Part shown: piece by piece, positions 10,378 through 19,200 of the stretch | Layout: each line of letters opens with the position of its first letter | Position numbering within the stretch: the first letter of the stretch is position 1 | From: Rhynchonema sp. JSB1_4 | Taxonomy: Eukaryota; Nematoda; Chromadorea; Monhysterida; Xyalidae | Length of the DNA: 32,748 bases | NCBI GenBank assembly: GCA_030248065.1 | Contig: JASAMV010002031.1 | Coordinates: forward strand, 1-32,748 | Direction: 5' to 3' | Position numbers and translations under genes: made by a program | Notes under the pieces: model-generated | What the model was told of the DNA's origin: nothing | The model's input: the letters and a program-made list of their open reading frames with translations, nothing else | Databases searched by the model: none

Positions 10378-12495
10378 GCCGTTTGTCAAACACAAGTCGC
10401 TCACTTGCTACTTTATCTTTGTTTGATGCACGAAATATACATATTTGGCGAACGCGTTGTTCAAAGTCTTGTCTTTCGTTTGACTGTAAACATTTTCTGT
10501 TATTGTACCTATATTTTCCCTTTTATATTTTATATTTCGCTTTTGCATATATTTTAAGAACTTAATCCTCAACTTCGAACCGGATACCGGATGTGGACTG
10601 ACAAGTTAACGAGAAAAACACACCACAAATTCGGCGTTCGCTCGTTACTATTCCTGTGTGTATATCCTTCTCTTTTCTGCCCACTAACTATATTTCGTGT
10701 TTTTCAAATGTGTGATGCGATGGCTTGTGTCATCTTTTGCTGCCGAATGTAGCAAAATCAAGTGTTATTCAGACTTAAATGTTTTATAGAGGCACTTGTC
10801 TCTTTGCGGTTCACTTTGTTGTTTTTATGGAAGAGTGCCAAATAGGCCCCCTCCCGAATTGGATGGTGGCATGCACTTGTGGTGCTTTTCTGTGTGTATA
10901 TTGTGCATGTGCCATAGTTTGAAAATTAATTTATTTCAGAAATCTCAGATTCGAAGTGTGTCCCAAGCAAGACCCAGTGGACTCATTTGGCATTATCTGG
11001 TTGTATTTCTCTTCAAGTTTCCTCAATCGGCTTTCGCTTGACGTTCATGCAGTGACTTACGGACTGTGGCTCGTCAATTGAGCTGAGTTGTCATCGTGGA
11101 AAACGAATCGCCTGTCGAGCTGATACTTCGCAGAATTATCGCGCTTGAATGAACGGAACTAAACTAATGTTTCTGCGGCGCAAGCCATATGTTTTTGCAT
11201 TTACGTACCTGTGAAAAATCTGCTGGTGCTGGTCAGCGTGGTTTGTTCATTGCATGTACAGCACACATATTGTGAGATTGTGCCTGGTGACCCTCAAGCT
11301 GTCCAACCAGCCGATGTTTCAGTCGATGCGTCATACTCAAAAATCATTGTGTCCAAGTATAATATTGTCATGCGAGTTTCGCTTTTCTATTCTTGATAGT
11401 AAAACTATTCTTGTTTGCTTCTTGCTTTTTACTGCCACGAGACGAATTATTACTTTTTACACACGCTGTAATACGAACATGTACTACAAAAACCATTTCA
11501 CCACCCGCAAAGGTTGGCATTGAACTGAGCACCTTTGAAGTACAGAGACAGTACCGGTAACAAAAGCTCACTGAAAACGTCAGAAAAGTTCAACATGTGA
11601 TCCGAGTGATAAACCAGGGATTTAAACCTTGCGAAGCTCGAAGCTCTCTGTGTACGGAGTGGTCCAAAACAAGATCCGGAGTCTAAATTGCGCGCTGTGT
11701 ATTGGTGTGCTGCAGTTTATTTTTGGTATAAAATATTTTACCGCTTTGTTAGGCGGCTGCGCGTTGTTTTGTTCTTCAGAACTGAGGTATGTATGGTTCG
11801 GCGATTTAAACGCGTACGAAAGTTGTCTTTGTTCTTGTGGACGCGCTTAGGGCACCAAATAAGGAACTGTTGTGTGCAGTGTCCAATTAGCAGCGGCTGA
11901 TTATACTGCTATGAGCAAACGGAGTCGAACTTCAATGAAGCAAATTCTGCCGTCTCCACGGGAGTCACTGCTTGCACTGATGTGTAACTCACCAAGTCTT
12001 CGATTTGCTTGGACTGTTTTTCGTAATGTCTTTGTTTTGATTGCGAAACGAAATTTATCAAACAACAGTGTGTGCATTTTGCAAACTAGTTCGCTGACAT
12101 AATCACATTCAGATCAGTTCACAGATGAAGCCAGCGGCCCACTTTGAGTGGCAAACGTCGAAGTACCAAACTGAAATAATGAAGTTTCGTGAATTAAATA
12201 TCTGTGATACTCACAAACGAGCGAATTGATCGGGTATGTAAATAAAGTCTCGCGTCCTTGATGCACGTGTATCTTCAGGCATCTTATTCTTAAAGTGACT
12301 CTACAATTGAACGTTGACCGCGTTTGTTTGCAGCCATTTTTTCAGAAAACGAAGACTAGGTATCAGAAACCCAGATCAAAATGAGTGGCACCAGTGAATC
12401 TCTTGATTACCTCAGTAAACATTCATGTCGTGTGACCAAGGAGAATCCGCTCACCAAGTTTGATGTCATCAGCGATTATTTAGAGATATTCCAAT
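10378..12495. other. Gene-poor stretch, no supported gene
   Basis: I found no splice-bounded exon or recognisable domain. At 11211-11396 on the plus strand a 61-codon frame looks like a hydrophobic signal peptide (LLVLVSVVCSLHV) followed by a hydrophilic tail ending around SKYN, faintly like the start of a cystatin. It has no in-frame ATG and no downstream partner exon was found. A 66-codon frame from ATG 12381 to 12581, with an A at -3, is of unknown nature. Confidence 0.4.
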
Positions 12496-12569
12496 TCAGT
12501 CACAAATTTCGATTAGCTTTATTCCCAATGTTTGGCACGAAGTCAAGCCTAAAACGTACAAACAACAAC

Positions 12570-12789
12570 CTTTATGCCTGATCATCGCACCTGTCAATTT
12601 CTGCCTGACGAATGTCCGCTTGACATGCGTGTCCAGTTGTGCGAGTTGACCACCGTATTTCGTCTCACATTCCGTTTGTGCCTGATGCCAACCGATTCGC
12701 GCTGCACTCACCTTGAAACATCAGGCAGCGTTGTTTGGAGGTATTGTACAGTTTGCGTCAAACGGCACAACAACATGAACGGACATTAT
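12570..12789 (-). pseudogene. C-type lectin-like domain fragment
   Basis: One minus-strand frame reads through the N-terminal half of a C-type lectin domain. A Cys lies about 11 residues before CFKVS, followed by GWHQAQTEC, then KYGGQLAQLD and FVRQKL. This matches the family pattern of a first cysteine pair, W-x-x-A-x-x-x-C and GG-x-LA. An in-frame TGA sits immediately before CFKVS. The second half of the domain (WIGL, the Trp-Asn-Asp region and the final cysteines) was not found downstream on this strand. A hAT transposon lies within 10 bp of the 5' side. It is either a broken lectin gene or one exon (possible acceptor GTGCAG near 12700, possible donors near 12595-12610) of a gene whose other exons I cannot see. 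Confidence 0.5.
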
Positions 12790-13017
12790 GTAATTACCAG
12801 TGTTCGAACGGGATTCATTTTTAATCCCGGGATCGGGATTGGGATCAAGAAAGTGTCGAGATCGGGATCGGAATCCCGGTTTTGAAAACCCGGGATCGGG
12901 ATTGACCAGATAGTCCAAAAGCAATAGTTTTATCATTTTATGCATAAGATACAAGTTAATATCACAGACAACCATGAAACATGTTTATCACACATGGATA
13001 AACACCCAGAATAGTGA

Positions 13018-13411
13018 TTAAAGCCGATCGAAAATCGAGAATAGCTGATGACGGATAAGTTCAAAATCATAATTGTAGTCGATCAATGGCAAAGCCTTTG
13101 ACAAAAAGACAAGCATTTCACCATTTTCTGGTTTCAAGCAGTATCTTTTGTCATCAAACAAATCAGCTGCACTGGAAAAGAGCTGTTCAGAAGGCACGCT
13201 CGTAAGCGGAGCGCTTAGATATTTTGAAGCTAGAATTGCCAGTCGCGGAAACTTTGTCTCATTTGTTGCGTATCATGAGAACATTTCCTCGAAACTGGGT
13301 CCCTTCGTTTGAAGCAACTTTGTGTAACCGTTCAGTTCTAGCTCGACTTGTTCGCGATTGGTGGTGCTTGCGGTTTCATCACACTTGGAATCAACCGTCG
13401 AGCACCTCTTA
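13018..13411 (-). pseudogene. hAT transposase C-terminal (dimerisation) domain, broken
   Basis: Read from 13411 down to a TAA at 13018-13020, the frame ends with the typical hAT C-terminal signature: KFPRLAILASKYLSAP, then TSVPSEQLFSSAADL, then KPENGEMLVFL. These correspond to the FPxLA-x-KYL, P-x-S-x-PSER-x-FS and L-x-P-x-x-x-E-x-LVFL blocks of the family. One in-frame TGA (13273-13275) stands where the family usually has Trp before the x-x-N-x-x-x-FP block, consistent with a single TGG-to-TGA change. The frame continues on the far side of the nested MITE (to about 13814), so the MITE interrupted it. Only this part of the transposase remains; no zinc finger or RNase-H-like catalytic core was recognised. 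Confidence 0.88.
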
Positions 13412-13761
13412 GGGGCGCGGCCATGCAAACATGGTTGTGGACCGCGGGTCAGCAATAATTCTGTCTCCAATGACGGCCGCGCGTTTGCATGGCCGCACTC
13501 GCGGGTCGCGGTTTGCGGGTCACTCGAAACATTTATTCAGCCCTTACACACAAAAATGAACCAATCAGCGGTGTGCTACGGCACGGCACGTTTGCGACGT
13601 TGGCTGGACGTTGATGGGTTAATTTTTGTGTGTTCCAGCCAAATAAATGTTTCAAGTGACCCGCAAACTGCGACCCGCAAGTGCGGCCATGCAAACACGG
13701 GGCGGTTATTGGACATAACATATTTTTCTGACCCGCGCCCGCGTTTGCATGGCCGCGCCCT
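13412..13761. mobile_element. Nested palindromic MITE (PIF/Harbinger-like)
   Basis: The 350-bp element has ends GGGGCGCGGCCATGCAAAC and, from the other side, AGGGCGCGGCCATGCAAAC. It is flanked by TTA on each side (13409-13411 and 13762-13764), the 3-bp target typical of PIF/Harbinger elements. The inverted repeat extends far inward: GGTTTGCGGGTCACT with AAACATTTATT near 13518-13545 mirrors AAATAAATGTTTC with AGTGACCCGCAAAC near 13640-13670. The whole element could therefore fold into one long hairpin. The word GCATGGCCGC or its complement occurs near both ends and again internally. It interrupts the hAT transposase frame and is therefore younger than that element. Confidence 0.8.
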
Positions 13762-14016
13762 TTACAACAGCTTGGCGAATTATAATAGCATAATTTTTCA
13801 CTTTTTGTTCTCAAAACTTAATCCCGATCCCGGTACTTTTTTGAGCGAAATCGGGATCGGGATTGACTTTTTCAAAATGACGGGATCGGGATCGGGATCA
13901 GAAAAAAGGCCCGGGATCCTGGGATCGGGATCATGTTAGAACACTGGTAATTACCAAACAACAGATCACTTTCCGCATGGCAAGGTCATAAAATGCTCGA
14001 TCACAAGCTAAATTAT

Positions 14017-14082
14017 CAGATAGGCCAACAACAACAAAGGCCTATGTCAACATAGGCCATTGTGACAGCAATGGCCTATCTG
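14017..14082. repeat. Nested hairpin built from GGCCTAT words
   Basis: The outer arms are a perfect 11-bp inverted repeat, CAGATAGGCCA at 14017-14027 and TGGCCTATCTG at 14072-14082. Within them lies a tight hairpin, GGCCTATG (14039-14046) with CATAGGCC (14051-14058) and a 4-nt loop. Four copies of the same 7-bp word in alternating orientation within 66 bp suggest a cruciform or a nested miniature element. No function can be assigned. Confidence 0.6.
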
Positions 14083-15022
14083 TGGCAGCAGAAAAGGCCG
14101 TCATTTAGGAAAATAGGGTTGTGTGGGGTCTAACTTCCTGCGTGGTCAATGAGAAACAGCAGCAGGGCTACCAACTGAAAATTGGGCGACAAAATCAACT
14201 GATAGCATTTTTGTGATGCATCAAAGTTTAAAACGCCGTTTTCTCGAAGTTCACTTTTTGCAGATAGGTCATTTGCTCGCGACGGCGGCGATATGAACTT
14301 AGCGGGTGCACTTTGTGGGCTATCGAGGACAGTGATGCTTGTTCGTGACCCGAAAATTGAGCGAGAGCGTATGTACTGCGATGTTCTTTTCCCAAAGTTG
14401 TGAGTTCGACCTAAAAAGGGCTGCTCGGGACACAACCGAAGGAAGGGCGGCAGTGCGCAGTGTTATACATCGTTGGAAAGCACTGTGACAGCATATGTCA
14501 CCCCCAAATGTTAAGCTCCTTAGAGATTCGCTATCTCTTGGTCGAGCCACTTTTCGTTCCAGAAAAAAGTAGATTTTTTCACAACTTGAAACGACCGGCG
14601 ACTCGCTACTGTTTTCTGTGTTTCATTTTTTCCGAAAGTCAAGTAACGTCTACAGTCAAAGATAAACGCAACGCAAAAAATCAGTGTATTCATTTATTCA
14701 CAGTATCTGTTCTGTACACAGGTGGATGTAGTTTTGCGAAACCAATTAGCTTACAATTTAGATTGATCAAATTCAAAAAAACAAACCTTTCATTAATCAA
14801 TACTAAAATAAAATGTACATACATGGATTTTCCGTGACAAACCGGTACTGCACTGCTGAGGTTCTGGACACTGAGACGAACATATAAATGAAATAAAAGA
14901 GAAAAAAGAGCAAGAGGGCATCCAGAAAAAGAAATAAACCGTTTTGACTCAGCGCATGACACAAGACTCGTTCACAGATTATCTCAGAACCCATCGAAAA
15001 TTGTATCATCATAGCAACTTTT

Positions 15023-15131
15023 GGGCAAATAGTTTTGTCGTCAAATCAAGTCGTCGAATAAGCGATAATACATGAGCTCGAAATAATACATGTTGTTTGA
15101 CGACAAGATTTGACGACATTACTATACGCCC
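15023..15131. repeat. Short inverted repeat (about 34-bp arms)
   Basis: The left arm runs from GGGC at 15023 through GTCGTCAAATC to about 15055. The right arm, ending GCCC at 15131, is its reverse complement with about six mismatches. The central spacer is about 40 bp. It may be a tiny MITE. No target-site duplication was recognised. Confidence 0.5.
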
Positions 15132-16206
15132 ATCTTATGGATAGCTATATTATAATTGAAATAACAAGCCCAGTATTTTCGTGACAATCGCGCCTTATTG
15201 GCTTGCGCGATCGTTTTGAAAATATGAGGAACTGCATTAACTTAGCATCAAACAAAAATTCACATAATCAGCACATGAATAAACGCGATTAAAACATGAA
15301 AATAAGCAGTTTCTTGAGAGCGAGAGAGATTTTTGACCCATTTATTCTTTTCAAAATCAAAACAAATTCTGAATACATAACTAAAGAATCAAGATCGTTT
15401 CTTAGTTGGTGTATATAGAATGATCGAACGAAAACACTTTCTGAATATTTGGAAAATTTATGAAAATCATAAATGTCTAATTTGACCCGCATTTTGGAAC
15501 CTGTCGCATCGCAGAAATGATCTCCTCGATTGCAGTCGATTTCGATAAAATTTCGACAGTTGCCAAAACACGAAGCAAAAACAAACTGCAAGAACATAGG
15601 AAAGAAATGAAAAAAAATAATAATAAGAGAATCTAGCACTAGGACAACAAGCAGCAATATATAGGAGAGGAAAAAACAGCAAGGGAGCAAAGCAGAGAAA
15701 CACAGATGAACACCAAAATGCTTTTCAAAGGTTTACAGTAATCAATAGTCGCCCGCCTACAGTCACACAATGTTTCAGAATTCGTCATCTGTTTGGTGAC
15801 ATTTACAAAACTGTCTTTGCATCCTAAAAATGACTGAAATCAGAGCAAACAATATGTTGAATTGCACGAAATAAAACGCCTATTTATGCCCATGAAAGTA
15901 TCGGCTAGCATTTGAACAATGAAATCGGTAAAAGCCGTTTATTCTATTTTGGTGCAAAACGCACAACCATACAAACCACTCGCATGAAGTGCCACAACGT
16001 ATTTGCTCGCGGAACATTGGTGGATTAGATCATTTCCAAAAATACGCACCTGTCTCATGAAAAATGAACTTCACACCTGGTAATCGGTGAGGCTCGAGAT
16101 CGTACAAAATGAGGGTGTAAAAGAACATTTTCAAAAACTTTCGATAAAATGACAACGTTGCATGAACCATACCGATCCCCAAGCTTAACATTACTCTACC
16201 GTAACC

Positions 16207-19200
16207 CTACCCCGATTGCACCACCGCACTTGCACAGTCCAGCTGCTGTTGACGTGATGTGGCGCCTTCATTCGTTGTTGTTGTTGCTGTTTGACTAGTA
16301 TTCACATTGTTGTTGTGTGTTGTGATTGTGTTGTTGTATGGTGTTGTTTCCGTGGACGGCCGTCTGACTTGATGCGAATACAACGACGACAGACTGTAAG
16401 TGGTCATGGCGTTGCCGTGACGAGCCAGGTTCTGTCCAGCAGCGGCGGTGCACCCCGGCTCCTCATTACTCGTCTCGCCACTTTCAATACCGGAATCCGT
16501 GGACTGATCGAGCGTGACGTCACTGGTCGTAATTGTGACCAGCGCTTGCTCTTGTGCACATGCTGGCCTCCCCAGACCCCACTGCTGCTGTTGTTGCGGG
16601 TAAGTACTGCCGCTGTGGTTGACAGAATACGACTGTTGCGCATCGTCTAGGTTAGGCGACTGAAAATAAAAGGAACATGCCACCGTTTTCATCGTTTTTG
16701 GCCATTTCATTACTTTTGATCAGATATGCTTACAGTGTCTTTTATTTCAACGAATGGTGGGAGAGGAATGAACCCCGCCCGCATTCTGGCGAGCATTTAT
16801 TTCATTCAGGCGAAACATTTCGGAGTCAAATGAACACAGAGCCCAAAACACAAACAGGGCTGACCGTAATCGTTGTTATATTTCGCTTGAATAAGAAGCA
16901 AGCGCAATCACATGACGAGCATCGTGCACAACGAGTGAAACATCAGCCAGCTACCCACCTGCACAGTGCAATCATAGCTGGTCGTGGCCAGTTCACCCAC
17001 ACACGGTGGTTCGTCACAGTACGAGTTCGGATCTGGCTCGTATCGCGTGTGTATGCTCGGTGACATGACGAAATAGTTGGCGTCCTGGCGCAGACCTGGA
17101 GTTGGTGGCGAAAATTTCAACTAAGATTTTTAGAGATTTGTTGCTCATCGTTTCATGACAAATGGTCCTTGATGAGTCGAGTTTGGTTGACATTGAATCA
17201 CAGAGGCCGAAAATGTTTCAGCAGCTTTTTGGGAATTATGAAAATGTCTGGTAATTGATTGTTATATCTCACGCGATAAAACAACCAATCAACAAAAAAA
17301 TTAAAACAACAAAATATGCCAACGAACTAACCAGTTTGTTGTGCGCGCTGCTGTGCGGCGTGTTGCGTCCGCAATCGCATCATGGTTTGCAGATAATGTG
17401 ACCGAACCCTCACCGGGTTAAACTCGACACGACCTGTTGGGTTCTTGCAGCCCGCGCGCGTACAACCACATGGGAACGAGGGACGGTCAACCTGAAGAGG
17501 GCAGAGAGATGCATACAATTAATTGGGATCCCCTGCTTCTCATCAGTTTCGTTGATGATAAGCACCGCAATTTGGTTTTTGGTCATTACGACATGGAGAT
17601 TGAGGTTGTGCTTTGTTTGGCATCGGCACGATACGAATTTAAGCTATTTTCAGAGCGCCGCTTTGCGCAAGAAGGTTTGATGATTGCGATACACAAACAT
17701 AGAAATCTTAAACCGATCATAAAAATTACTGGCCGGCCAAAGTACTCTGGAGTTTGATTCACCGAGGAGCAAGCAGACCTCAATTTCCAAAAAAATCATG
17801 TCCCCAAAAACAACTCCTCACTCGTAAACCACACCTGACACTTTATGTGCTGTTGCGCGCACAAACAGGTTTCCGGTTGACATTCGCCCAAACAACCACA
17901 TCCACAAATCTGTCTAGACTGTCTGATCGCTTGGCATTCCTTGCGTTCAGACGCATTCACGGACACACCTGATGCCTGCAGCAGAGCTCGTCGTTGACGA
18001 ATGGTCAGGGGCTGTAATAATAATGCGTGCTTTATGTAGTCGAAGTGAAACATCAACTTGTTAGGCAGGCAGGTCACACATGTGCTTCAAGGCGGTATCT
18101 AATTTGCAGGCAAGTCCGTTGGTATGGTTTTAGTCTGGCATAGACAAATTTTGGCTCAGCATTATGTTGTGATAGAGTTGGTGCACTGAGTTCGACCAAA
18201 ATAACGGGGTTGTTCATTTGCAACAGGGAAATAGCTTTTGCGCCGGTCGGCCAATTATGTCAGAAAACACAGCTCAACGAGAACTCCCCATGCCAAAACC
18301 AATGCCTTGCCTCCAAAGGTAATACGGCTCACACGGCGTTGCGCGCAAACCCAGCTTGATTGCTGTGAAATATGATGTGACAAAGTGACAATTAAAAATC
18401 ATGGTTTGGTTTGACTGTTCACTTTTTTGGAATGAGACAGGATCAAATGTCAGACCCGAGCTATAGGCTATTCGTGATACGCAAACAACGAAACATTTGC
18501 AGCGCGTATTTGACATTCCGGCGCCTTTAGATTATGAAAGAACCAAAAAACACCGATTTCAAGATAAAGAAAATGCAAGTTGACTTTTTGTTCAATCACA
18601 GCATTATTCATATTCATAATGCTTATCGCACATTTCAAATGGTACCAACCGAAAAAGCCCAGTGGAGTAAAAATCCGTGCCATTTGAAAGCGCAATGCTT
18701 ACTGGCGACAATTACAAGAGAGGAACGTAAAAATGTTTCAACAACTGCACAAACGAAACGGTATGCTTTGCTTATCATTCCCATGACTGTCTCAATTCCA
18801 CCAACACGCATCGAATCTGGCCGAAACAACCTCCCCAAAAAACTATTTTGTAGTCCAACAGAAACAAAGCTTCGCAACATGTGCACTCTCAAAAAAGCAT
18901 TGTGAGAATTCTCTCAAACGTACTGCCTGATTTTCTTGTCCATTCGAGCACGAGCAAGAATAGCTTTTGAAAAAAAAACAAACAATCTCCCCAAAACTGT
19001 TGTCCAAAACATAGTGATCTGCACAAAAATTAATAAAAAAACGAATAAATATATAATTTACAATTTCAAACCTGCAAATAGAATTCGTCATCATCGTCAT
19101 CAGCATCATCGTCTTGATCCACAACTTCGTCCGATTCTAATTCGTCCTCCTCCAAGTCCGCCTCCTCCTCCTCCTCCCCTTCCTGCTCCTCGTGCTCGAG

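Larger units (their letters stand above)
12798..13946 (-). mobile_element. hAT-superfamily DNA transposon, internally deleted
   Basis: The 1149-bp element is bounded by terminal inverted repeats CAGTGTTCGAAC and, read from the other end, CAGTGTTCTAAC. It is flanked on both sides by the exact 8-bp duplication GTAATTAC (12790-12797 and 13947-13954). Eight-base duplications and CAGTG-type ends are diagnostic of hAT. Inside each end lie clusters of GGGATCGG-type words (12823-12903 and 13820-13930). The interior carries the C-terminal part of a transposase on the minus strand and a nested MITE. It is too short for a full hAT (usually 2.5-5 kb), so most of the transposase gene has been lost. Confidence 0.93.
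13955..16206. other. Intergenic stretch downstream of the CSRNP gene
   Basis: No supported gene. It holds two small inverted repeats (listed separately) and several minor open frames without recognisable similarity, for example minus 14130-14435 and minus 15289-15690. The minus-strand 3' end of the CSRNP transcript should fall in the right part. A possible AATAAA signal on the minus strand lies near 15939-15944, about 265 bp past the stop codon. Confidence 0.4.

Noticed and set aside
11211..11396. Secreted cystatin-like first exon
   Set aside because: The frame opens with GTG and has no in-frame ATG. No exon with the inhibitory QVVAG-type loop was found downstream; the resemblance is confined to a few residues.
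14116..16200. A long TAGGGTT...AACCCTA element between 14116 and 16200
   Set aside because: The two short words match hAT-like ends, but the flanking 8-mers do not match and no subterminal word clusters are present.
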